Below, one piece after another: positions 24,798-32,050 of a DNA stretch of 34,545 nt. Each line of letters begins with the position of its first letter. Position 1 is the first letter of the stretch. The stretch spans positions 1 to 34,545 of the forward strand of contig JBGVRS010000002.1 in NCBI GenBank assembly GCA_045128635.1. The letters are read 5' to 3'. The translations under genes were made by a program, and so were the position numbers. The notes beneath the pieces were generated by a model. The model searched no databases. It was given only the letters and a program-made list of their open reading frames with translations, and was not told the DNA's origin. The stretch is from HGM12587 sp045128635 (GTDB lineage: Bacteria > Bacillota > Clostridia > Lachnospirales > Lachnospiraceae).

Positions 24798-25727
24798 TTA
24801 CGCCCCTTTCTTCATTCTCATCTGTGTCATATACAAACTTTCATATCCTTTTGCAGTAGCACAAATATCCGTGATAATTTCCACACCACTTGGGTCATAG
24901 GTACCAAAGTTTCGGATGAGACATCCACCTCCGCCAATGATATGAAGTTTTACCATTTCCGGATCATATTCATATTCACTTAGCTTATCAAAGATTTCTG
25001 CTGTGTATTTTCCTGCTTCCATTTGCATAACTGCTAAGATACGCTTTGATGTTTCTGCAGTTCCTGTTTTAAGAAAATCTTCAATCAAACTTTCATCCGG
25101 AAGCTTACCGCATTCTGCCTGTACTGCATTATAGATGCGTTTTACACACTGATGCACTCCAATCTTATCCGTAAACATCCTGTCAGATATTGGTCTGCCA
25201 TTGGTAATCACAAGGGTATTCATGGTTCCGTTTCCGATATCCGCCAACATATGTACTCCTTTATAATTAGGTAAAGCTGCCACAATGCCGGCATAGCCTT
25301 GTGGATACACTCTTACATCACAAATTTTGATGTGATACCGAACGTTACAAAACTTAAAATCCACCTCTGTATTTTTCATAAGATATTCTGCAAAATCTTT
25401 TTTCTGATTCGCTAACCAGTTTAAAGGTAAACCTACTGCAAGAAGCACATCTGCCGACTTAAGCCCTCTAGTAGCAAGCTCTTTTGCGATTGCAGCCAGG
25501 GTAAGAATATAGTAATCTTCATCTTCACTTTTGCTTGCAATAAATACCTTGTGACTTTCACCAATCACGTAATATTTTCCGTTGTATTCCAACACATTTG
25601 ATGCAATAGCTGGTTCTGTTGCATAACACTTTACTCCGCTTTTAAATACAGTGTGACGTGTTTTCATATTTCCATATCCATGATCTATTCCTAATAAAAT
25701 CTTTCCGTTAATATTAAATCCTTCCAT
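24798..25727 (-). CDS. ParM/StbA-like actin-type plasmid segregation ATPase
   Basis: A 309-residue actin-fold ATPase. Visible motifs: phosphate-1 loop LGIDHGYGNMKT (about 12-23), phosphate-2 loop MLADIGNGTMNTLVI (about 165-180), and adenosine motif LHIIGGGGCLIRN (about 261-273). This is the ParM/Alp branch, which polymerises to push sister plasmids apart, rather than the Hsp70 or MreB branch. GGAGG lies eight bases before the ATG. A repeat array lies directly upstream (a possible centromere) and a ParR-like gene directly downstream. Its presence in an integrase-bearing element implies that a free, replicating form exists often enough to need partition. Confidence 0.85.
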   Translation of the reverse strand: MEGFNINGKILLGIDHGYGNMKTRHTVFKSGVKCYATEPAIASNVLEYNGKYYVIGESHKVFIASKSEDEDYYILTLAAIAKELATRGLKSADVLLAVGLPLNWLANQKKDFAEYLMKNTEVDFKFCNVRYHIKICDVRVYPQGYAGIVAALPNYKGVHMLADIGNGTMNTLVITNGRPISDRMFTDKIGVHQCVKRIYNAVQAECGKLPDESLIEDFLKTGTAETSKRILAVMQMEAGKYTAEIFDKLSEYEYDPEMVKLHIIGGGGCLIRNFGTYDPSGVEIITDICATAKGYESLYMTQMRMKKGA

Positions 25728-25750
25728 TTATTTTTCCTCCAATCTTATTT

Positions 25751-25938
25751 TTGTCATTCAAATGACGTACCGAAATGACAACTTTTTTAAGAAAATAGTC
25801 TTTTTCAAAAAACGCGATGACATCGATGACATAGCTGCAAACCCTTTAAAATCAAGCTTTTTTTAATATTTACTTGTCATTTCGCTCTATGACAAATCAA
25901 ATGACAACGCTTTGTCATCCGATTTTGTCATTTCGCTC
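25751..25938. repeat. Iteron array of TTGTCAT / ATGACAA motifs (centromere or origin)
   Basis: Ten copies of the 7-mer or close variants occur in 188 bp, in both orientations: near 25751, 25761, 25775, 25817, 25826, 25874, 25889, 25901, 25912 and 25925. A longer unit, TTGTCATTTCGCTC, occurs exactly twice (25874-25887 and 25925-25938). Neighbouring copies are often 9-15 bp apart, about one helical turn. The array fills the gap between the VapE-type gene and parM, suiting either a parC centromere for ParR or replication iterons. Confidence 0.7.
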
Positions 25939-25950
25939 AAAAAAACTTTT

Positions 25951-27315
25951 TTATGCAAATGGCAATTCCTCATCATCCGATATTGGCAAAAATTCACCTT
26001 TACTGTTTTCTCTTTTCCAACTGGCTTGTCTTCCATATTCTTTAAATCGATGCTGTGGTGATTTCTTCCAACCTTCAATACTGTTATTCATGATGTCATT
26101 AATTTCACGAATCTCGTATTGCTTTGGTTCCTCATATTCATGATGAAGTGCTTCCCGATAAATCATCAAACTACATACATAATCTTCATTGCAATTATCC
26201 AGCCATTCTTGTATTCTTCCTACCTTGGTATCCTCTGGCATGAATTCTCTTTGCATATCACGTAAATACTGTTCTGTTCCTTGGGATAGTTTTAGCTTAT
26301 GATTCGTGGTCCTTCGATATAGTTCCATCATTTCTGCCCATAACTGATTCATATATGCTCTTGATTCTCGCTCATCTGCAAGAATATGTTTCTCTACTCG
26401 CTCCGGATGAATCATGATGGGAGCAAATCGTCGATTACCGGTTCTATCCAGCGGTAAAAAATCTAAAGTATTACTGGTACCTACAAATACACATTGTCTC
26501 GGTCTGTCTTCCGGATGTGTTTCATAAGGAATCTTATAGTTATCTTTCTGTCTGCTTAAAAATGATTTGATTTCTTCCACCGTTTTCGCATTAACAGTAC
26601 CTAACATTTCCGGCATCTCAATTATCCAATGGCCCTGTAATTTTCGAAACACATTGTCATCACCTAATCGACTTAAATCATCTGAAAACCATTCATCCTT
26701 GATTGCCAAGAGACGAAACAATGTTGATTTTCCAGCTCCTTGCCCTCCAACTAAACACACCATAATTTCGTATTTACATCCCGGATGATATATTCTATGA
26801 ATCATTGCCTGCATCAATAGTGTTATTACTTCTGTTGTATAATCACAGCTATCTGCTCCCAAATATTTTGGAAGCACTTCCGCAATTCTGGTTACACCAT
26901 CCCATTTCAAATTTTCCAAATATTCCTTAATGGGATGAAAGTGATTTTGGCTGGCAATGATATTCATGGCTTTACCAATGGCTTTATAATTCTTAAGTTC
27001 ATAGGTTCGTTCCAGATACCATTCAATCTGATTCACATCCACATCTCGGATTCCTCCTCCAGGTGGTTTTCCCCAGCCAAGATTCTTGGTAATATCCATC
27101 TTTCCAGTAAGATCGTTGTGACAGATGGCTCCGGATAATATTGGGTCATATTGCAGTACAATCATACAATTATCAATTCCCTGATAGATACGCTCTTTAC
27201 TATCTGTTGCAAGCATCTGCTTTACTTCCAGGGTCGTATACGCTTTCCTACTATCCAGCACACAATTGATTTCTGCCAAGGATTTCATCTCCTGCTCGTT
27301 TAATATTGGCTGCAA
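25951..27315 (-). CDS. VapE-type P-loop replication helicase
   Basis: A virulence-associated-protein-E family ATPase (PF05272-like), common as the replicative helicase of phages, satellites and mobilizable elements. It is about 454 residues. Walker A GGQGAGKST lies near 190-198 and Walker B IIEMPE near 231-236, followed by FVGTSN (sensor-type) and an Arg-rich DRTGNRRFAPI. The N-terminal 150 residues carry the usual VapE lead-in (NHFHPIKEYLENLKWDG). I place the start at the TTG at 27315, because a perfect GGAGG (27325-27329) lies nine bases before it. An ATG at 27336 is upstream of, and overlaps, that site. The 5' end overlaps the primase gene by about 65 nt, suggesting coupling. Confidence 0.8.
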   Translation of the reverse strand: MQPILNEQEMKSLAEINCVLDSRKAYTTLEVKQMLATDSKERIYQGIDNCMIVLQYDPILSGAICHNDLTGKMDITKNLGWGKPPGGGIRDVDVNQIEWYLERTYELKNYKAIGKAMNIIASQNHFHPIKEYLENLKWDGVTRIAEVLPKYLGADSCDYTTEVITLLMQAMIHRIYHPGCKYEIMVCLVGGQGAGKSTLFRLLAIKDEWFSDDLSRLGDDNVFRKLQGHWIIEMPEMLGTVNAKTVEEIKSFLSRQKDNYKIPYETHPEDRPRQCVFVGTSNTLDFLPLDRTGNRRFAPIMIHPERVEKHILADERESRAYMNQLWAEMMELYRRTTNHKLKLSQGTEQYLRDMQREFMPEDTKVGRIQEWLDNCNEDYVCSLMIYREALHHEYEEPKQYEIREINDIMNNSIEGWKKSPQHRFKEYGRQASWKRENSKGEFLPISDDEELPFA

Positions 27316-27901
27316 TTCGATGCACCTCCTTCCCATCTATAAGAAAGAGCTGGCGTTTTTCCTCATTCCCACCCGTGCATAAAATATCTAACCAATAACC
27401 AATCTTCATTTCCTGGTGAAGCATATATGCAAATCCATTGGTAATTACCACTGCAGCCGAATTACTTCCAAAGGCTTGTTCTCTTACTTCTTTGATTAAT
27501 TTCTCACATTCTCTTAACTGATTAACAGTTTCCTTTATCCAACCTTGAAAACGTTTCTCTACATCTTCTGCATATTGCTTTTTTATACACTTATCTCGAT
27601 ATGCTTTTTTCTCTTCTTCTGAAACAGAATGATTGGTTTCGACCGGTAATCCAAAATCTTCAATAATCTTGCACGCAGCATCATATTGTGATAATCCAAA
27701 CGTCTGCGCTACATAACCGATTGCATCTCCATGAGCTCCACATCCAAAACAGTGATAATGTGTATCACTTACTTTCATACTTGGATGTTTATCTTTATGA
27801 AATGGACAGCAAGCCATTCCTGAACGATTAATTTTTAATCCATAATATTCTGCCACTTGCCTGGCAGTAACATATTTTTTTACTTCTTCAAATACATTCA
27901 A
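27251..27901 (-). CDS. CHC2 zinc-finger primase-like protein
   Basis: 216 residues beginning with a DnaG-type zinc-binding domain: CPFHKDKHPSMKV (Cys32, His35) and HYHCFGCGAHGDAIGYV (Cys51, Cys54). Residues 70-90 (FGLSQYDAACKIIEDF) are the usual follow-on helix. It stops well short of a full primase: the TOPRIM catalytic domain is not seen, so it may only recognise template or act with the VapE protein. From about 105 it is helical, and it ends in a segment with FLIDGKEVHRIAANIKRAG. AGGAGGGAGAATTATT precedes the ATG. Together with the overlapping VapE-type gene it forms the element's replication module. Confidence 0.82.
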   Translation of the reverse strand: MNVFEEVKKYVTARQVAEYYGLKINRSGMACCPFHKDKHPSMKVSDTHYHCFGCGAHGDAIGYVAQTFGLSQYDAACKIIEDFGLPVETNHSVSEEEKKAYRDKCIKKQYAEDVEKRFQGWIKETVNQLRECEKLIKEVREQAFGSNSAAVVITNGFAYMLHQEMKIGYWLDILCTGGNEEKRQLFLIDGKEVHRIAANIKRAGDEILGRNQLCAG

Positions 27902-27984
27902 ATAATTCTCCCTCCTAAGTAAAATTTTTGTTGTTTGTACCCAGGAGCTTTGCTATACTGAATATGCGATTATTTAGTATATAG

Positions 27985-28033
27985 AAGCCCCTAAGGCTTT
28001 TCGATTATCATCCTCTGTTTGCCGACAGAGGAT
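27985..28033. other. Two hairpins upstream of the replication genes
   Basis: AAGCC (27985-27989) pairs with GGCTT (27995-27999), and ATCCTCTG (28010-28017) pairs with CAGAGGAT (28026-28033). Neither is followed by a T-run on the minus strand. They lie in the 153-bp gap between the MobC-like gene and the primase gene. They may be a leader regulating the replication genes or part of an origin. Confidence 0.35.
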
Positions 28034-28054
28034 TTTATCGTTTTACAACTGTTT

Positions 28055-28381
28055 TTAAATCTCATTACCTTTTAATCCATTTAACGTCATATTTATTAAC
28101 TGGATTTCTTCCAGTAATTCAGGTTTCAATTCCCCAGCATTTGATATTCTTTGTAACTCCAAAAGAACCTTTTCTAATTCGTTTCTTAATGCTTTGTATA
28201 CTCTTGGATTTCCCATTACTACAACTTCTTTATCTGCAAGTTTTCTCATAATATAATCCTGCTTTGTAAGACCAGCCAGATTTACCGCCGTTTCTAACAG
28301 TTCATTTTCTTCCGGAGAAACTCGAAATGCTATAGTTTTATTTCTCCAACGATTATTCTTATCCATATTTTTTGCTGTCAT
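28055..28381 (-). CDS. MobC-like ribbon-helix-helix mobilization accessory protein
   Basis: 108 residues. RNKTIAFRVSPEENELLETA (about 13-32), then NLAGLTKQDYIMRKL, is the ribbon-helix-helix form seen in MobC-type relaxosome proteins and plasmid repressors. The second half is helical (ALRNELEKVLLELQRI). GGAGG overlaps the end of int, and the ATG lies one base after the int stop codon, so the two are translated together. It may bind oriT to help the relaxase, although it is encoded about 4 kb from it. A role as an int/replication regulator is the alternative. Confidence 0.65.
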   Translation of the reverse strand: MTAKNMDKNNRWRNKTIAFRVSPEENELLETAVNLAGLTKQDYIMRKLADKEVVVMGNPRVYKALRNELEKVLLELQRISNAGELKPELLEEIQLINMTLNGLKGNEI

Positions 28382-28382
28382 A

Positions 28383-29462
28383 TTACTTTCCCTCCATTTG
28401 TTCTTGGTTTAATCTTTCCACCATAGCATCCTGTTCTGATGGTAATAGGTGCGCATAACGATATGTAATTTTTTCTCGCTCATGCCCTACACGGTCTGCA
28501 ATAGCTACCGCTGTAAATCCCATACTAATGAGCAGTGTTACATGGGAATGTCTCAAATCATGTATCCTTATCTGTTTTACGCCAGATGCTTTACATCCTC
28601 GTTCCATTTCATGTCTCAGATAATGCTTCGTTACTGGGAAAATTCTATCTTTCGGTAAGATGCTATGATACATATTGATACATTCCTGCATTTCCTCAGC
28701 TAAAAATTCCGGCATCTTCACAATACGTTTACTCTTCTTAGTTTTGGGTGATGTTATTACATCTTCACCTTTAATTTTCTGATACGTTTTGTTAATACGA
28801 ACAGTCTTCGCTTCAAAATTAAAATCTTCTGGTGTTAACGCTAACAACTCTCCTTCACGTATTCCGCACCAGTACAACATCTGAAAAGCATAATAAGAAA
28901 TTGGTTTATCCATCATCTCTTCAGAAAATTTTTTATATTCTTCCTTTGTCCAAAACAACATCTCTTTTCCTTCCTCTTCTCCCATCGTTCCTGCTTTCTT
29001 TGCCGGATTATAACTCAAATCATAGTAGCGAATGGCATGATTAAAAATGGCACTTAATTGCGCATGTATCGTTCTTAGATAAGTTTGTGACATCGGTTGT
29101 CCTGTACTCATCTCTAATTCACGCATCTTATTCTGCCAGGCAATCACATCCTTTGCTGTGATCTCTGACAACTTTCTTTTTCCAAGATAGGGAAGTATCT
29201 TGTTTTGAATAATAGATTCCTTCGTAAGCCATGTATTCAATTTCAACTTTGGTTTTATATCTTTTTCATACAGCTCACAAAAGGAAGCAAGTGTCATATC
29301 AATGTTTGCTTTCTTTTGAAGTCTGAATTGAAACTCCCATTCCTGAGCTTCTCTTTTGGTTGAAAATCCTCTTTTACATTTCTGCTTCTTTTCTCCGGTC
29401 CAATCCTCATAGTAAGCCATCACATACCATGAACCGGTCTTTTTATCTTTGTAGGTCGGCAT
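28383..29462 (-). CDS. int: Tyrosine recombinase / integrase
   Basis: A site-specific recombinase of 359 residues, of the Tn916/phage integrase type. N-terminal arm-binding domain about 1-50 (SWYVMAYYEDWTGEKKQKCK), SAM-like core-binding domain about 55-150, catalytic domain from about 165. Catalytic residues visible: Arg202 (CGIREGELLAL), Lys near 240 (SPKTKKSKR), His301 and Arg304 (HDLRHSH), His327 (VGHE), and nucleophile Tyr336 (TYRYAHLL). All are present, so it should be active. Its ATG overlaps the excisionase stop codon by one base (TAATG). It serves integration and excision of the element. Confidence 0.95.
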   Translation of the reverse strand: MPTYKDKKTGSWYVMAYYEDWTGEKKQKCKRGFSTKREAQEWEFQFRLQKKANIDMTLASFCELYEKDIKPKLKLNTWLTKESIIQNKILPYLGKRKLSEITAKDVIAWQNKMRELEMSTGQPMSQTYLRTIHAQLSAIFNHAIRYYDLSYNPAKKAGTMGEEEGKEMLFWTKEEYKKFSEEMMDKPISYYAFQMLYWCGIREGELLALTPEDFNFEAKTVRINKTYQKIKGEDVITSPKTKKSKRIVKMPEFLAEEMQECINMYHSILPKDRIFPVTKHYLRHEMERGCKASGVKQIRIHDLRHSHVTLLISMGFTAVAIADRVGHEREKITYRYAHLLPSEQDAMVERLNQEQMEGK

Positions 29463-29665
29463 TACACATCTCTCCTTTCATAATTTCTTGTGCCGTAAAA
29501 CTGCTGATAAAAATAAGTTCTGTCCACTTTGCCACGAATAATTGGTCCTTTATATCCTTCTTCTCGCATCTGTTTATTCATCTTATTAATCAATTTATAT
29601 GCATAAGATTCTGATACACCAAGGACTTCCGCAGCTTCGCTTACTCCTATAAACATTGTGCTCAT
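29462..29665 (-). CDS. xis: Excisionase-like small helix-turn-helix protein
   Basis: 67 residues starting at the ATG at 29665, eight bases after GGAGG; a GTG upstream overlaps that site. FIGVSEAAEVLGVSESYAYK (about 5-24) is a winged-helix/MerR-like DNA-binding motif as in excisionases. It is followed by a basic region with GPIIRGKVDRTYF. It directly precedes and overlaps int, the usual xis-int order, and would direct recombination towards excision. It lies under the operators bound by the divergent XRE protein. Confidence 0.8.
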   Translation of the reverse strand: MSTMFIGVSEAAEVLGVSESYAYKLINKMNKQMREEGYKGPIIRGKVDRTYFYQQFYGTRNYERRDV

Positions 29666-29689
29666 TAGCTTCACCTCCTCTCTACTGCA

Positions 29690-29816
29690 CTAAACAAATT
29701 TGTTTAACTTTTTCTATAAGATACTAAACATTTTTGTTTAAGTCAATGCTTTTTCTCAAAAAACTTAAGCTTTTTTGTTTAGTTTATCTTGTATTAGTTA
29801 AACAAATTTGTTATAG
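29690..29816. promoter_or_regulatory. Operator array CTAAACAAATTTGTTTAG between xis and the XRE gene
   Basis: Four sites: CTAAACAAATTTGTTTAA (29690-29707), CTAAACATTTTTGTTTAA (29724-29741), a half-like site CTTAAGCTTTTTTGTTTAG (29764-29782), and GTTAAACAAATTTGTTATAG (29797-29816). They fill the intergenic region, covering both divergent promoters. A switch controlled by the XRE repressor is the obvious reading. Confidence 0.8.
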
Positions 29817-29862
29817 TTCTATTTAGATACACAACATACATTCACGAAAGGAACTATTTGTT

Positions 29863-30342
29863 ATGGCAATTGGCGAAAGAATACATTTTTTCCGTACCCT
29901 GCGTGGTATGACTCAAAAATATGTTGGCGCACGTTTAGGATTTGATGAGAAATCCGCAGATGTACGTGTTGCTCAATACGAATCCGGTGCACGTTCTCCT
30001 AAGGATAATTATCTGGGATTACTTGCAGATACATTTGATGTATCACCCCTCGCATTATCTGTTCCAAACATCGATAGCTATGACAGTTTAATGCATACGC
30101 TTTTCGCATTAGAGGATATTTACGGTTTGAAGATTTCTAATATTGATGGTGAACTTTGTCTCAATCTCAAAAAATATGACAATCCATCCTATCTTCAGCT
30201 TCTGGATAATTTTACTGCTTGGTACGAACAAGCTAATAAATATCGCGAGGGGCAAATCTCTAAAGAAGACTACGATGAATGGCGTTACCACTACTCTATG
30301 AAAGATTCCACCAGCATCACATCTTCCGTAGATTTCAAATAA
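29863..30342 (+). CDS. XRE-family repressor of the element
   Basis: 159 residues. The N-terminal Cro/C1-type helix-turn-helix spans about 4-65: IGERIHFFRTLRGMTQKYVG, then VRVAQYESGARSPKDN and LADTFDVSPLAL. The C-terminal 90 residues have no recognised peptidase or ligand motif, but are helical and contain WYEQANKYREGQISKEDYDEW, a segment common in clostridial XRE proteins. AAAGGAAC lies eight bases before the ATG. It diverges from xis-int, and its likely operators lie in the gap. It probably keeps excision genes silent and regulates itself. Loss of repression would not be through RecA-type self-cleavage, as no S24 domain is present. Confidence 0.88.
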   Translation: MAIGERIHFFRTLRGMTQKYVGARLGFDEKSADVRVAQYESGARSPKDNYLGLLADTFDVSPLALSVPNIDSYDSLMHTLFALEDIYGLKISNIDGELCLNLKKYDNPSYLQLLDNFTAWYEQANKYREGQISKEDYDEWRYHYSMKDSTSITSSVDFK

Positions 30343-30353
30343 AAGGCACGAAA

Positions 30354-30393
30354 AAAAGGTCCTACTGAACATTAATTCAGTAAGACCTTTTCT
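30354..30393 (+). terminator. Terminator of the XRE gene
   Basis: AAAGGTC-C-TACTGAA pairs with TTCAGTA-A-GACCTTT (30355-30390), followed by TCTATT. It lies about 12 nt past the XRE stop codon. Confidence 0.8.
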
Positions 30394-30424
30394 ATTGGAC
30401 TTATCTTTATAACCACTTGCAACA

Positions 30425-30474
30425 CTTAAACAATTTTGTTTAGTATCACATTATCAAATTGTTATCAAATCAAA
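30425..30474. other. Operator-like palindrome and att-like motif at the element right end
   Basis: CTTAAACAATTTTGTTTAG (30425-30443) matches the element operators. AATTGTTATCAAATCAAA (30457-30474) is the exact inverse of the 18-mer at 9509-9526 and resembles 22443-22461. TTATCAAAT is repeated at 30451 and 30462, 11 bp apart, like integrase arm-type sites. The stretch 30475-30701 holds no gene. Confidence 0.5.
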
Positions 30475-30630
30475 TTTTCACATGCCTCAAATCCGCATAA
30501 ATACTGGATTCTTTTGAGTTCACGAATTATTCGAACTCTATAATGAAGTCTATATTTTGTAACGCAGTGTTTTATTTTGTGCTACATATTGTATAGTAAT
30601 TCTTTAAATTCTATGGATTATATTGTTTTT

Positions 30631-30658
30631 GGTTGGTTTTTGCAACCAAAGTGCAACC
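30631..30658. repeat. TGCAACC repeats near the element end
   Basis: TGCAACC occurs at 30641-30647 and 30652-30658 (11-bp spacing), with GGTTGG inverted at 30631-30636. Such short phased repeats beyond an integrase module may be arm-type sites, or an attachment boundary further right than the att candidate at 30457. No copy was found at the left end. Confidence 0.3.
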
Positions 30659-30701
30659 GCTCAAAACTTTTACAAAATCTATTCTCTTTTAACACGCGTC
30701 T

Positions 30702-31610
30702 TTAATCCTCAAGTATATTGATGTCATCATATTCAAAATTTTCCCCATCAATTTCAATAATTTTATGAATGCCAACTTTATAATTATTAAATTTAGCAAT
30801 ATTTTTCCCAAATTCAATAAAGTCTTCATCTGACGGACAATTAACAACTAAAGTTGCCAATTCTTTTCCAGCCTGAGTAAACGGATATTGTTGAATTCCC
30901 ACATCTAACGACTCCTCACCTTTAGTCGCTAAGGTCATTCCTAAGTCACCATTCACAAAAACAAGTCCCGGCTCTGTGGTTATTTGGAAACGCAATGTAA
31001 TAAGTGAATCATTAAAAATCAATCCCATTTCGTTCAACTTCATAACATCACTATATTCTATTCCATTTTTTTCTAAATAATCATCATAATTCGGTAAAAA
31101 CAGTTCCCCTGAAGGATCTGAAAACGAAAATTTACAAATTTTTACAAATAGTTCAGCGTCAGCTTTCCTCATACTTTTCAATATATCAATTGCTCTCAAA
31201 GAAAAAATTGAGGGATTACTTATTTCACCAGCAAGAACTTTTGCCCACATTTCTTGCATATCATCGTCGCTGATATTCCCCGCTGCATCATAATAGCGCA
31301 TAAACCAATCAAAATCATAAATTCTATTTTCGTTTTCTCGTTGAATTTTCGAATAATATTTATCTGCTTTTTTTGCAATCTTGAGAAAGTTTTTTGCTCT
31401 ATAAAATTCAGTATATGTCATCTGTCCAGCAGATAATAAATCCTCAACAACTTCATCAAATTTTCCTGCTTTTATCTTTTTAAATTCGGTAGTAGAAGTA
31501 TTACTTCTTAAAAAAACCACAGTAATTATAGAGCCAATAATTGTTCCAACCGAAGAAAGGATTGATGGTACATTGCTACTTAAATATGCTATCAGTTCTG
31601 TTCCGTTCAT
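30702..31610 (-). CDS. DUF2806-like membrane-anchored protein
   Basis: 302 residues. A single hydrophobic segment near the N-terminus (SILSSVGTIIGSIITVVFL, about 16-34) anchors a soluble domain. The core, DWFMRYYDAAGNISDDDMQE followed by MWAKVLAGEISNPSIFSLRA (about 100-139), is the pattern shared by DUF2806-type proteins, where W-x-K/R-x-L-A-G-E-x-x-x-P is typical. No enzymatic motif is visible. DUF2806-like genes are scattered and often lie near mobile elements, and a defence role is suspected but not established here. It sits between the integrated element and an IS110 transposase with its own short leader, and codes on the same strand as both. The ribosome site is weak (AGAGAAG). Confidence 0.55.
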   Translation of the reverse strand: MNGTELIAYLSSNVPSILSSVGTIIGSIITVVFLRSNTSTTEFKKIKAGKFDEVVEDLLSAGQMTYTEFYRAKNFLKIAKKADKYYSKIQRENENRIYDFDWFMRYYDAAGNISDDDMQEMWAKVLAGEISNPSIFSLRAIDILKSMRKADAELFVKICKFSFSDPSGELFLPNYDDYLEKNGIEYSDVMKLNEMGLIFNDSLITLRFQITTEPGLVFVNGDLGMTLATKGEESLDVGIQQYPFTQAGKELATLVVNCPSDEDFIEFGKNIAKFNNYKVGIHKIIEIDGENFEYDDINILED

Positions 31611-31638
31611 TTTCTTCTCTCTATTCTTTTTAGTGCAT

Positions 31639-31677
31639 GTTCAACAAAAAGCCTTGATTTTACTGACTTTGTTGAAC
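31639..31677. repeat. 10-bp inverted repeat between the DUF2806-like gene and the IS110 region
   Basis: GTTCAACAAA (31639-31648) and TTTGTTGAAC (31668-31677) are perfect complements. The position fits a subterminal inverted repeat or structured edge of the IS110 element. It could equally be a leader hairpin of the DUF2806-like gene. Confidence 0.4.
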
Positions 31678-31834
31678 GGTTAACAAGTTACATATATATT
31701 CAAACTAGAGTTTTCTGGATATGAAGCGACTTCTTTGAGTCCATTTCTGAAGATTTTAGGTACAAGAAATAAACGTCTTTGTTTTTCTTTATGAAGGCTT
31801 TCTTGTTCCCCAAATTCCTCTACAGTAACTAACC

Positions 31835-31950
31835 TCTCATGTCTACCAGGATCACCAGCCTCTGCCGGGTCCTAAATTCCTTCGTCCTGCTTATCCATAG
31901 TTGGGTGCTGCTCATGCTCCTTTCGCAGGGTCTCTGCCCTATAAAAAATG
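31835..31950 (-). ncRNA. Candidate IS110 bridge RNA
   Basis: The noncoding 3' flank of the transposase folds well on the minus strand. AGGG/CCCT closes a loop at 31927-31940. A nested hairpin has outer stem CAGGA/TCCTG (31885-31889 with 31847-31851) and inner stem CCGGC/GCTGG around AGAG (31868-31855). IS110-family elements encode a bridge RNA in a noncoding end, with target- and donor-binding loops. The location fits the IS1111-type arrangement. Guide loops were not identified and the RNA ends are guesses. Confidence 0.35.
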
Positions 31951-32050
31951 TCAACGCAGCTACTAGCTCTACTTTGTTCTATATATTTTCGCATTCCTGT
32001 TTCACAGCACCATTGACGGCGGACGCTTTCCTGTTTACAGTACTTCCTGC

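Larger units (their letters stand above)
22443..30474. mobile_element. Integrative mobilizable element with plasmid-like replication and partition genes
   Basis: Cargo-free backbone on the minus strand: relaxase, oriT candidate, parR-like, parM-like, iterons, VapE-type helicase, primase, MobC-like, integrase, excisionase, with a divergent XRE regulator. The ends are uncertain. A degenerate direct repeat (ATTTGTTATCAAAATCAAA at 22443-22461; AATTGTTATCAAATCAAA at 30457-30474) brackets all element genes and is the best att candidate visible. It has no conjugation (type IV secretion) genes, so a helper is needed for transfer. Confidence 0.6.

Noticed and set aside
25751..25938. Repeat array considered as a CRISPR
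   Set aside because: Units are only 7-14 bp, occur in both orientations with 2-15 bp gaps, and no cas genes are nearby.
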